Source: Chloroflexota bacterium (GTDB lineage: Bacteria; Chloroflexota; Anaerolineae; B4-G1). From it: DNA of 11,985 nt. The translations under genes were made by a program, and so were the position numbers. This document shows, piece after piece, positions 1 through 6,507 of the stretch; the first letter of the stretch is position 1; each line of letters opens with the position of its first letter. The stretch spans positions 1-11,985 of the forward strand of contig DSAR01000567.1 of the NCBI GenBank assembly GCA_011046405.1, in the 5' to 3' direction. The notes beneath the pieces were generated by a model. It was not told where the DNA came from, ran no database searches, and worked only from the letters and a program-made list of their open reading frames with translations.

Positions 1-90
1 CAATAAACCGGCGAGTAACGTTGTGATTAGCAGTCCGGTTGTGATCCAGACTAGCGTGCGCAGTCTTTGCTTGTGTTCCTTTTTGCGCAT
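1..90 (-). CDS. N-terminal fragment of a membrane or secreted protein, cut by the window edge
   Basis: Reading the minus strand from an ATG at 90 gives 30 codons without a stop before the window ends. The peptide starts MRKKEHKQRLRTL and continues into a hydrophobic run (about residues 13-30). This is the usual pattern of a basic cytoplasmic tip followed by a transmembrane helix or uncleaved signal anchor. An AAGG ribosome binding site lies 6 nt before the ATG. The gene lies downstream of the amidohydrolase on the same strand, separated by 187 bases. Nothing in 30 residues allows a functional call. The start is credible, but the short length means it could still be spurious. Confidence 0.6.
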   Translation of the reverse strand, partial: MRKKEHKQRLRTLVWITTGLLITTLLAGLL

Positions 91-201
91 AATAGACCTT
101 GTTCCTTTCACTTGGATTTGTGCAATAGCAAGAGCCATTATAGCATAAGACGTTCTCCTCAGCCATTCTGACCCTCGGGCAAGCATTCAGGGGGGCATGT
201 G

Positions 202-220
202 AAAAGAACCGTGTTCTTTT
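202..220. repeat. Small perfect stem-loop, possible weak terminator
   Basis: AAAAGAAC (202-209) and GTTCTTTT (213-220) form an 8-bp perfect inverted repeat around a 3-base loop. It sits 58 bases past the stop codon of the minus-strand amidohydrolase. Because the arms are A- and T-rich, either strand ends in a short U run. It could end the three-gene unit or be a protein-binding dyad. The stem has few GC pairs, so termination would be weak. I see nothing else in 91-277. Confidence 0.35.
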
Positions 221-277
221 ACTAACTGCCTGCGCCCTCCTGAACGGTTACATCTTCGGAACACGTTTGCTCGTCCG

Positions 278-1429
278 CTAAGATTTTCTTCGCTTCCCGA
301 TCAAAATTCCCAGCAACAGACCGGCGGCCGCGCTCACTGCGACGAGGACGCGCCACCGGCGGGTCGAGACGTCCACCGGGGCCATGTCTGCGCCCCGCGC
401 CTGGCGCAACCCGCGGCGGTAGACCGGCACCGTGAGCGTGGGCAGCAGGACGTCGGAGACGAAGTAGACGAGGCGTGAGATGCCGGGCGAGGGCTGCGGC
501 CCCTCAGGCGTGGGGCGCACGTCCGGCGAGGGGAGCGTCACCGGGGCCAGGGTGAAGGTCTCCCCATCCTCCGGGGCCAGCGCGCTCAAGACCTGTCCGC
601 CGGCGTCCACTACTTTGCACGCTGGCGCAATCTCGCACGATAGCGCCAATTGGCGGGCGCGGGGCAGGTGCCGGATCAAGCACGGAGCCGTCGGCGCAAT
701 GGATAACACGCTCCCCAGGCCGTTGGGGATCTCGGTCCGGATGCGACCCGATCCCCCGGCGCTCACGGCGGGCACGCCGAGCCACGCCGCCTGCCGGTTG
801 AAGACCTCGCCGAAGACCTGGCGTGCGCTCCCCTTGGTCAGGCCCATCACCGGGCCCAGGTCGTCCACGGTCAGGTCGACGTCGCCGGGCAGGTGATAGG
901 TCGCCTCGCTGACGTCGGGGGGGCAACTGCAGACCAACATCAGGTCCACCCGGCCCGCGTAACGCCGCCACAACTCGGGATGGGCCACATCCCAGCAGAC
1001 CATCATCCCGATCCGGCCCAGGTCGGTCTCGGCCACCGTGATGCGGTGCCCCTCGCGGAAGTAGGCCCGCTCCCAGCCCCAGGGGTAGGTCTTGTCGTAA
1101 CGCCACGTGCGCCCGTCGGGGGCGACGAGCAGCAGGGCGTTGTACACGTCGTCGTGATCCAGGAGCAGAAACGTCCCCGCCAGGTGGACGTCCAGGCGGG
1201 CGGCGGTCGCCCGCATCCACGTCGCCGTCGGCCCGTCGGGAGGTTCGGCGCGGTGAAAGTTCTCGTCGCGGTAGGCATAACCGGCGTTGAAAAGCTCCGG
1301 CAGGGCCACCAGCTGCGCCCCTGCCTCTGCCGCCGCGACGACCAGTCGCTCGGCGCGGGCCAGCCGGTCGGTCAGCGGCGTTGGGTTGGCGTTCATCTGG
1401 GTGGTTGCGATTGTAATTGTGTGTGACAT
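278..1429 (-). CDS. Nitrilase-superfamily carbon-nitrogen hydrolase with a C-terminal membrane anchor
   Basis: This 383-residue protein has the Glu-Lys-Cys triad of the nitrilase superfamily: Glu45 in VALPELFNAGY, Lys113 in RYDKTYPWGWERAYF and Cys145 in GMMVCWDVAHPE. Family members hydrolyse amides, nitriles or carbamoyl groups through a cysteine thioester. The substrate cannot be read from sequence. The catalytic domain covers roughly residues 4-295. A Pro-rich stretch (about 296-316) follows, and the protein ends with a hydrophobic helix (about 361-378) and the basic tail KRRKS. This looks like a tail anchor holding the enzyme at the inner face of the membrane and is not part of the usual fold. 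The ATG at 1429 follows a perfect AAGGAGG site. It begins 27 bases after the peptidase stop and is probably the last gene of a three-gene unit. The family call is firm; the specific activity is unknown. Confidence 0.93.
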   Translation of the reverse strand: MSHTITIATTQMNANPTPLTDRLARAERLVVAAAEAGAQLVALPELFNAGYAYRDENFHRAEPPDGPTATWMRATAARLDVHLAGTFLLLDHDDVYNALLLVAPDGRTWRYDKTYPWGWERAYFREGHRITVAETDLGRIGMMVCWDVAHPELWRRYAGRVDLMLVCSCPPDVSEATYHLPGDVDLTVDDLGPVMGLTKGSARQVFGEVFNRQAAWLGVPAVSAGGSGRIRTEIPNGLGSVLSIAPTAPCLIRHLPRARQLALSCEIAPACKVVDAGGQVLSALAPEDGETFTLAPVTLPSPDVRPTPEGPQPSPGISRLVYFVSDVLLPTLTVPVYRRGLRQARGADMAPVDVSTRRWRVLVAVSAAAGLLLGILIGKRRKS

Positions 1430-1456
1430 AGAACCTCCTTAAAACACGTCGCATGT

Positions 1457-2971
1457 CTAAATCGCCGACCGCAAGAAATCAGCCAAATCCTCCTTGAGCT
1501 GGGCCAGTGACGGCTCGTGGACGTACATCATGTGCCCGGCCTCGTAATAGGCCATCGAGACATTTTCCTGCAGGCTGGGATCGATCCCCAGGTGGTTGAA
1601 CGTGTACTCGGTGGCGAAGTAGGGGGTCGCCAGGTCGTAGTAGCCGTTGGCGACGAAGACCTTGAGGAACGGATTCTGCGTCATCGCCTCGCGCAGCGTC
1701 TCGGCCACGTTGACGTACTGGTTCTTGTACTTGCCGTAATCCCATTTCTCGTAGAGGCTGGTCAGGATCTCGTAGGGCAGATCGTTCTCGAAGGCCAGGT
1801 CCCGACGGACGTAATCGTTTAGCGTCGCCGTGTATGGGCCCTGAATGGCGGCGTAACTGGGATCGAAGTCGAAATGCTCGCCGGCGGCGTCGCGATCGAT
1901 CCCGGTGAAGCGGGTGTCCAGCCGGCCCACCGTGCGTCGCTGGTCTCGCAGCAACTCCTTGACGAAGCGATAGATGTTGATCCGCAGGTTGGTCTGTTCG
2001 ATGTAGGCCTCCGAAAGGCCGGTGTACCGGGCCAGCTTCTGCACGATTTGCCGCCGCTCGTCGTCGGGGAGCGTGGATCCTTGCATCAGCGCCAGCGTGT
2101 ACTCGCCCGCGGCGAAGGCCTTGACCTCCGCCAGGGTCGCGTGCAGGTTGGCCTGCAAGTCGTCCGGCAGACGTCGGTGGTACCAGGCGGTCGCCGTGTA
2201 GGTCGGCAGGAACAGGATGGAGGGCAGATCGTTGCCGGGATCGAAGTGGGCGCTCTGGAAATTGAGGATCGATGAGACGAGCATCACGCCATTCAGGTAC
2301 ATCCCGTGTCGCCCCTGCAAGAAGCCTGAAAGGCCCGCCGCCCGGGTGGTGCCGTAACTCTCGCCGATCAAGAACTTGGGCGACGTCCATCGCCCGAAGC
2401 GAGTCGTGTAGAGGCGGATGAACTCGCCCACCGATTTGACGTCCTCCTCGACACTGTGAAATTGCTCCGCTTTCTCGCCTGGAACAGGCCGGCTGTAGCC
2501 GGTGCTGACCGGGTCGACGAAGACCAGATCGGTCTCGTCGAGCAGCGAGTGTTCGTTGTTGACCAGCCGGTAGGGCGGCGGCAGGAGGTCGCCCACGTCG
2601 CCCATCTGTACCCGGCGCGGCCCCAATACCCCCAGGTGGAGCCAGACCGACGACGACCCCGGCCCGCCGTTGAAGGAGAAGGTGATCGGGCGCTCGCCCA
2701 GGTCGCCGACGCCGTTCTTGGTATAGGCGATGAAGAAGACTGAGGCTTTGGGTTTTTCGCCGCTTTCCTCGTCCTCTTCCTTGAGCACCATCGTTCCGGC
2801 CGTCGCCGTGTAAGCGATCTCTTCGTCATTGATTGTGACCGTGTGTTGAGTTTTTGAGAGAATTTCCTCTGGCGCCTGCGCGGGGACGTCGGTTTCTTCA
2901 CCGTTTCTGTCATTCTGTGCATCTTGCCCGTTCTCGACCTGCTCGTGTTTCTCTCGTTTTTTCTTGGACAT
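1457..2971 (-). CDS. Serine carboxypeptidase-like protein, peptidase family S10
   Basis: The 504-residue protein has all the marks of an S10 alpha/beta-hydrolase peptidase, which removes C-terminal residues at acidic pH in characterised members. FNGGPGSSSVW (about 100-110) forms the substrate-binding and oxyanion region. The nucleophile is Ser205 in GESYGTTR, the acid is Asp446 in VANGYYDLATP, and the base is His480 in YEAGHMMY. The length is typical of the family. The first 38 residues are highly charged and rich in Lys, Glu, Asp and Gln, with no hydrophobic core, so there is no recognisable signal peptide. That is unusual for a group that is mostly secreted or vacuolar. An AAGGAA ribosome binding site precedes the ATG at 2971. 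The gene starts two bases after the aldo/keto reductase stop, which implies co-transcription and probably coupled translation. The true substrate is unknown. Confidence 0.93.
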   Translation of the reverse strand: MSKKKREKHEQVENGQDAQNDRNGEETDVPAQAPEEILSKTQHTVTINDEEIAYTATAGTMVLKEEDEESGEKPKASVFFIAYTKNGVGDLGERPITFSFNGGPGSSSVWLHLGVLGPRRVQMGDVGDLLPPPYRLVNNEHSLLDETDLVFVDPVSTGYSRPVPGEKAEQFHSVEEDVKSVGEFIRLYTTRFGRWTSPKFLIGESYGTTRAAGLSGFLQGRHGMYLNGVMLVSSILNFQSAHFDPGNDLPSILFLPTYTATAWYHRRLPDDLQANLHATLAEVKAFAAGEYTLALMQGSTLPDDERRQIVQKLARYTGLSEAYIEQTNLRINIYRFVKELLRDQRRTVGRLDTRFTGIDRDAAGEHFDFDPSYAAIQGPYTATLNDYVRRDLAFENDLPYEILTSLYEKWDYGKYKNQYVNVAETLREAMTQNPFLKVFVANGYYDLATPYFATEYTFNHLGIDPSLQENVSMAYYEAGHMMYVHEPSLAQLKEDLADFLRSAI

Positions 2972-2973
2972 CT

Positions 2974-4026
2974 CTATTTCCTTTTTGGTCCTGATTGATC
3001 TTTTTGATTTTTTTGATCCTTGGCTTTGTCCGACAATTGGGCTTCGTAAGTAAAGGCCGTGCGCTCCTCGCTCCGATCGGTCGCCGGGGGCGGTTCGGGC
3101 GAAAGGGCCGCGATCTCGGTGTACAGTTCGGGCGTCATCTCGATCTCCAACGCGCCCAACGATCCCGCCAACTGTTCCAGGTTTCGCGCGCCGATGATGG
3201 GCGCAGTGACCGCCGGATGGCCAGCGACCCAGGCTACCGCCAGGCTGACCGGGTCATATCCGCGTTCCAGGGCGAAGCGGGTGAAACGCCCGGCGACCGC
3301 GTACACCCAATCGGCCCCGTAACGGGTCTGGTACATCTCATTTTCGACCAGGCGTCCTTGCTCGGGCCGGCGCTGCGGCCCGTACTTGCCGGTCAGTAAG
3401 CCGCCGCCCAGGGGGCTGTAGGTGATGACGCCCAGGTTCTCCGAGCGGGCCATGGGCAGGAGTTCCACCTCGGCCTGCCGCTTGACCAGGTTGTACATCG
3501 GCTGGATGCAGGCGAAAGGCGCCCAACCCTCCCGGGCCGAGATCCCCAATCCCTTGGCGACCTGCCACGCGGCGAAGTTGCTGGCCGCCGGGTAGAGAAT
3601 CTTTCCCTGGCGCACCAGGTCATCTAGCGCCCGGAGCGTCTCCTCCAGCGGCGTGTCTGCGTCAAAATGGTGGATGAAATAGACGTCGATGTAGTCGGTT
3701 TTGAGCCGCCGCAGGCTATCCTCCACCGCCTTCATCACGTGCCGCCGCGACGCGCCCCAGGCGTTGACGTCGTCGCCCATCGGGAAGTAGACCTTGCTGG
3801 TGATGACGACCTCGTCGCGGCAATCGGCGATGAGCCGCCCCAGGATTTCCTCCGCCGCGCCTTTCTGGTAAACGTTGGCGCAATCGAAGAAGTTGATGCC
3901 CACCTCCCGGCAGCGATGGAACATCGCCGCCGACGTGGCCTCGTCGGCCACGCCGCCGAACGACAGCGTTCCAAAACAGAGTTCGGAGACCCGGACGCCC
4001 GTGTGAGCAAAAAGCTTGTATTCCAT
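2974..4026 (-). CDS. Aldo/keto reductase
   Basis: This is a 350-residue NADPH-dependent oxidoreductase of the aldo/keto reductase TIM-barrel family, which reduces aldehydes or ketones. The catalytic tetrad is visible: Asp48 and Tyr53 in NFFDCANVY, Lys78 in ITSKVYF and His119 in DVYFIHHFD. The strand-1 motif LCFGTLSFGG and the later YSPLGGGLLTGKY and NLEQLAGSLGALEIEM segments fit the bacterial members related to the potassium-channel beta-subunit type. I place the start at ATG 4026, where GGAGGTG precedes it and the family sequence MEYKLFAHTGVRVSEL begins. The frame stays open back to 4188, but that stretch is a mobile repeat. The C-terminus carries a Lys/Gln/Asp-rich tail (about 330-350) encoded by AT-rich near-repeats, beyond the expected end of the fold. 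It is first in the three-gene unit. The substrate is unknown. Confidence 0.93.
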   Translation of the reverse strand: MEYKLFAHTGVRVSELCFGTLSFGGVADEATSAAMFHRCREVGINFFDCANVYQKGAAEEILGRLIADCRDEVVITSKVYFPMGDDVNAWGASRRHVMKAVEDSLRRLKTDYIDVYFIHHFDADTPLEETLRALDDLVRQGKILYPAASNFAAWQVAKGLGISAREGWAPFACIQPMYNLVKRQAEVELLPMARSENLGVITYSPLGGGLLTGKYGPQRRPEQGRLVENEMYQTRYGADWVYAVAGRFTRFALERGYDPVSLAVAWVAGHPAVTAPIIGARNLEQLAGSLGALEIEMTPELYTEIAALSPEPPPATDRSEERTAFTYEAQLSDKAKDQKNQKDQSGPKRK

Positions 4027-4052
4027 GAACACACCTCCAAGAAATAATGAGG

Positions 4053-4162
4053 GTATCTTCTCAATAAGTTGGGGAGCTGTGGCCGGTCTCCCGACCGAGC
4101 CACAGCGGGCACGGTCAGGAGACCGGCCCGAGCGAGTTTGCCCCGGTTTATTGAGACGATAC
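4053..4162. mobile_element. 110-bp MITE-like palindromic element, copy 1
   Basis: The element begins GTATCTTCTCAATAA and ends TTATTGAGACGATAC, giving 15-base terminal inverted repeats with one mismatch. Inside, two 17-base arms beginning or ending in GGCCGGTCTCC pair with one mismatch around a 14-base loop, so the whole unit can fold into one long hairpin. The flanks TAATGAGG (4045-4052) and TCATGAGG (4163-4170) match at 7 of 8 bases, consistent with an 8-bp target-site duplication. The reverse complement matches copy 2 at 109 of 110 positions. It has no coding capacity and must be mobilised in trans, if at all. It lies 27 bases before the aldo/keto reductase start, so it would be in that mRNA leader. 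The identity of any helper transposase is unknown. Confidence 0.85.
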
Positions 4163-4181
4163 TCATGAGGTTCTTTGGGAT

Positions 4182-4306
4182 TTCGCATGGTCGCGGTGAG
4201 AGATTAGCCACGAATTGCACGAATTAACACGAAAAACCTAAAGATTAGCGACAATTCGTGTAATTCGTGGCGAAAAATTGACCGCTCGCCAAACCAACCA
4301 TGCGAA
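4182..4306. repeat. Nested imperfect inverted repeat of about 125 bp
   Basis: Outer arms TTCGCATGGT (4182-4191) and ACCATGCGAA (4297-4306) are perfectly complementary. Inner arms GCCACGAATTGCACGAATT (4207-4225) and AATTCGTGTAATTCGTGGC (4253-4271) pair at 18 of 19 positions. The motif AGATTAG also occurs twice inside, at 4201 and 4242. The AT-rich inner arms differ in composition from the neighbouring genes and from the 110-bp element next to it. I see no convincing target duplication. It resembles dispersed intergenic repeats of the ATTCGTGTAATTCGTGGC type, which I recall from many bacterial genomes. A role in transcription is possible but not shown. Confidence 0.7.
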
Positions 4307-4435
4307 CTACCAGAGAGCCAGTAATGATCGAGTAACGGCGCTTTTACTAGCGTGCAAGTTTTGACGAATGAATGGCGCTTCATTTGCCAGACCTTGCAAT
4401 TGAATGCTTGTGCGCTGGGTGAGAAGTTATCGTAT

Positions 4436-4464
4436 ATTATCGTTCATAGGCGCATAAAATGCAA
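4436..4464 (-). promoter_or_regulatory. Candidate sigma-70 promoter toward the aldo/keto reductase unit
   Basis: On the minus strand, TTGCAT (4464-4459) and GATAAT (4441-4436) are separated by 17 bases, a reasonable match to the -35 and -10 consensus. Transcription would start near 4428 and pass through both repeats before the reductase gene, giving a leader of about 400 nt. That is long, and AT-rich DNA can produce such matches by chance. Confidence 0.3.
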
Positions 4465-4499
4465 TCGTCAGAGACCGACGTGGGATACGCCAAGGTCAT

Positions 4500-4528
4500 T
4501 TGCAATTTGTTCGCCCGTATTGTATCAT
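4500..4528 (+). promoter_or_regulatory. Candidate sigma-70 promoter for the zinc-ribbon gene
   Basis: TTGCAA (4500-4505) and TATCAT (4523-4528) are 17 bases apart, upstream of the ATG at 4671. The match is fair, with a weak -10 box. A start near 4535 would give a leader of about 135 nt. This and the oppositely oriented candidate at 4436-4464 are the only features I can support in 4307-4670, which is otherwise unremarkable AT-richer intergenic DNA. Confidence 0.4.
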
Positions 4529-4670
4529 TAAGGCCTAACCAATAGAATCCTTGCACAGTGAGCAAGAATTTGGCGGTCAAAGTCTCCTTTATTGGCTCTG
4601 GCTTGGAAGCGCAGCGGCTTCTGTCGGGTTAGGTGATGGATGGAACACCTTTCATGTTTGGGGTCAACGG

Positions 4671-5165
4671 ATGAATTGTAAGAATTGCGGCGCGCCGATG
4701 AAGTTTGTCTGGAGACGGGATTATTTTTTCTGTGAATACTGCCACACTTATAGCATACCCGATCAGTCGACTGATGGCGTGAAGGTCCTGGGAGAAGAGA
4801 GTCACATCTTGTGTCCTGTGTGCCAGGAGAATTTGATGTTCGCCTCTGTCGCACAGACGCGGGTCTTGCACTGTGCCAGGTGCCTGGGGGTATTGACGAA
4901 ACAGGAGATATTTCGAGATATGGTGACATACCTGCGGACTCACGCTTCGGGTTCACCCGATGCACCGACGCCGATCGACCGGGATGAGTTGAGACGGCGG
5001 GTCCAATGCCCCTATTGCCATCGCGTGATGGAGACGCACCCCTACTATGGGCCGGGTAACGTCGTGATCGATACGTGTATGACCTGCCAGGTGATTTGGT
5101 TGGACTATGGCGAATTGAAGCAGATCAAGGATGCCCCAGGGCGGGATAGGGGCGGACTGTTTTAG
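4671..5165 (+). CDS. Small protein with three zinc-ribbon-like cysteine clusters (zf-TFIIB-like C-terminus)
   Basis: This is a 164-residue soluble protein with six CxxC pairs. Cys3/Cys6 and Cys21/Cys24 form one probable ribbon, Cys48/Cys51 and Cys68/Cys71 a second, and Cys113/Cys116 and Cys136/Cys139 a third. The last reads CPYC...DTCMTCQVIWLDYGEL, the signature of the bacterial zf-TFIIB-like family, where CxxCxGxWLDxGEL is typical. Here Gln-Val-Ile replaces the usual Gly region. The domains probably bind zinc and could mediate nucleic-acid or protein contact; no enzymatic motif is present. I choose ATG 4671 because MNCKNCGAP starts the first ribbon and GGGG lies 7 bases upstream. An in-frame TTG at 4551 would add 40 residues of no recognisable character. 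The ribosome binding site is weak. The biological role is unknown. Confidence 0.85.
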   Translation: MNCKNCGAPMKFVWRRDYFFCEYCHTYSIPDQSTDGVKVLGEESHILCPVCQENLMFASVAQTRVLHCARCLGVLTKQEIFRDMVTYLRTHASGSPDAPTPIDRDELRRRVQCPYCHRVMETHPYYGPGNVVIDTCMTCQVIWLDYGELKQIKDAPGRDRGGLF

Positions 5166-5173
5166 CAGGAGAC

Positions 5174-5202
5174 TTGACAACGCCCTGTGGCAGGGCTACA
5201 AT
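5174..5202 (+). promoter_or_regulatory. Strong sigma-70 promoter with a dyad in its spacer
   Basis: TTGACA (5174-5179), a 17-base spacer and TACAAT (5197-5202) make a near-perfect housekeeping promoter, with transcription expected to start around 5209. It lies 8 bases past the zinc-ribbon stop and points at the cohesin-LysM gene. The spacer contains GCCCTG-TGG-CAGGGC (5182-5196), an inverted repeat exactly between the two boxes. A repressor could bind there, but no regulator gene is nearby. Confidence 0.8.
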
Positions 5203-5216
5203 AGAAGCAATTGCCA

Positions 5217-5341
5217 GAATGGGAGCAGTGTCAATAGTTGTTGCAGGACACTTGAGTATTGTGTCTTGAGCAACGTGTTCCCCATTCGCTAGGTTCTCGC
5301 GATTTCCACGTGATTGTATGTCTGACCCAAGAGTCGACATA
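5217..5341 (+). other. Structured 5' leader with two stem-loop regions (candidate cis-regulatory RNA)
   Basis: The predicted transcript leader of the cohesin-LysM gene can form nested helices: GAATGGG (5217-5223) with CCCATTC (5281-5287), GTTGC (5240-5244) with GCAAC (5270-5274), and GACAC (5247-5251) with GTGTC (5261-5265) around a 9-base loop. A second hairpin pairs TATGTC-T-GAC (5317-5326) with GTC-GACATA (5333-5341). I recognise no known riboswitch consensus. The ribosome binding site near 5388-5396 is outside these helices. The structure is predicted by eye only. Confidence 0.4.
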
Positions 5342-5399
5342 TGGGATTGAGAAAAACATTTCTGGCGTGATCAGTTATCGATTCAAAAGGAGAGGGAAC

Positions 5400-6392
5400 A
5401 TGAAAAAGCATTATTCGATGGTGGTTCGTCCGTGGATAGGGATGATCGTTTTGATGACGCTCATTCTTGGCATGCCTGTTGGACAGGGATTGGCCCAGGG
5501 CACAGTGATGCGCTTCAATCCATCCAGTGGATCAATCGACGTGGGAGAAACGATAGCGGTGGAAATCCGGATTGAGGACGTCAGTGATCTTTATGGTTTC
5601 GACGTACAGATCCTTTTCAATCCGGCGCTATTGGACGTGGTGGACGCCGATTCGGGGAAAGATGGCGTGCAAATCCAGCCCGGCACTTTCCTCAGCCCGG
5701 ATTTCCTGGCCCAGAACGCTGTTGATCAGGCGAACGGTATTATCAAGTTCGCTGTCACCCAGACAGCCCCCAGCCAGCCGGTGAGTGGGAGTGGTGTGCT
5801 GGCGACGATCACGTTCAGGGGAACAGGTGTGGGAAACACGGCCATTCGTTTTGACAGTGCCCTATTATCAGACCAGGACGGTGGACAGATTGCCGTCAGC
5901 ACCGAGAATGGGAACGTGACGGTCGGCGGTGATGCGACGCCGGTGCCGACGAATACACCCGGTCCCACCGAAACGCCGGCGCCGACAAAGACGCCGGGGC
6001 CGACGCCTGTACCCGGTGTCATCCTGGGCTACCATACAGTCAAGTCGGGTGAGACGTTGTTTTGTATCGCCCGCGCCTATGGCGTCGATCCGTACGCAAT
6101 TGCCCGTGAAAATGGTGTCCTCAACCCCAATCTCATTCGCCCGGGCCACGTGTTGAAGATTCCGAATGTCCCGCGCACACTGCCGACCGGGCCGGTCTGT
6201 GAGCGCCAGTTTGACGAGGGTGACGAACCGAAGCCGCCTGATGCGTGTCGCTGGCATCACACCGTCGTCCGGGGAGAGAACCTGTACCGGATTTCGTTGC
6301 GCTATGGGGTCAATATGTGGTCCATCGTGAATGCCAACAGTATCGCAAATCCCAATCTGATCTACGTCGGGCAGGTGCTCTGTATTCCGTAA
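5400..6392 (+). CDS. Secreted cohesin-domain protein with two LysM repeats (putative cell-wall anchor)
   Basis: The 330-residue protein starts with a signal peptide (about 1-33, MKKHYSMVVR then a hydrophobic core ending near GLAQG). A cohesin-type domain follows (about 36-176), with VSDLYGFDVQILFNPALL and later ALLSDQDGGQIAVST. A Thr/Pro-rich linker (about 178-207) leads to two LysM domains, 211-255 (YHTVKSGETLFCIARAYGV) and 286-330 (HHTVVRGENLYRISLRYGV). LysM domains bind the glycan backbone of peptidoglycan, while cohesins bind dockerins, so the protein could display a dockerin-binding site on the wall. Cysteines 222, 267, 283 and 328 may form disulfides. ATG 5400 follows AAGGAGAGGG, whereas the open frame upstream to 5259 lacks a better start. 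It has its own strong promoter and terminator, and faces the dockerin-bearing cluster. Domain calls are good; dockerin binding is inferred. Confidence 0.92.
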   Translation: MKKHYSMVVRPWIGMIVLMTLILGMPVGQGLAQGTVMRFNPSSGSIDVGETIAVEIRIEDVSDLYGFDVQILFNPALLDVVDADSGKDGVQIQPGTFLSPDFLAQNAVDQANGIIKFAVTQTAPSQPVSGSGVLATITFRGTGVGNTAIRFDSALLSDQDGGQIAVSTENGNVTVGGDATPVPTNTPGPTETPAPTKTPGPTPVPGVILGYHTVKSGETLFCIARAYGVDPYAIARENGVLNPNLIRPGHVLKIPNVPRTLPTGPVCERQFDEGDEPKPPDACRWHHTVVRGENLYRISLRYGVNMWSIVNANSIANPNLIYVGQVLCIP

Positions 6393-6456
6393 CCGCTCAC
6401 CTTCCTGCAGGTGTGATGAAAAACGTCAGTTGATTTTTGATTCGTGGTGTGACTTC

Positions 6457-6496
6457 AACCGCGCCGCCCCCTGTGGAGCGGCGCGGTTTTCTTTTT
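6457..6496 (+). terminator. Intrinsic terminator of the cohesin-LysM gene
   Basis: AACCGCGCCGC (6457-6467) and GCGGCGCGGTT (6478-6488) form an 11-bp perfect GC-rich stem with a 10-base loop, followed by TTCTTTTT (6489-6496). It lies 64 bases after the stop codon. On the minus strand the hairpin is not followed by a U tract, so it is primarily a plus-strand terminator, although it also separates two convergent genes. Confidence 0.93.
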
Positions 6497-6507
6497 GCGG
6501 GGAAAAT

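Noticed and set aside
504..1454. Long minus-strand frame overlapping the amidohydrolase
   Set aside because: It is a high-GC shadow frame rich in Arg, Gly and Pro with no domain, while the overlapping frame has all catalytic residues.
1479..2390. Minus-strand frame of about 300 codons inside the peptidase gene
   Set aside because: It is an Arg/Pro-rich shadow of the S10 frame, which has the complete Ser-Asp-His triad.
4027..4188. N-terminal extension of the aldo/keto reductase by 54 residues
   Set aside because: It is a translation of the 110-bp mobile element, with the same peptide appearing in a spurious frame over copy 2. A good ribosome binding site and the conserved family start are at 4026.
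4053..4306. CRISPR array or attachment site
   Set aside because: The repeats here are inverted and unrelated to each other, with no regularly spaced direct repeats and no integrase gene in the window.
4551..4670. TTG-initiated 40-residue extension of the zinc-ribbon protein
   Set aside because: It has no ribosome binding site and no recognisable sequence, and the first CxxC pair begins right at ATG 4671.
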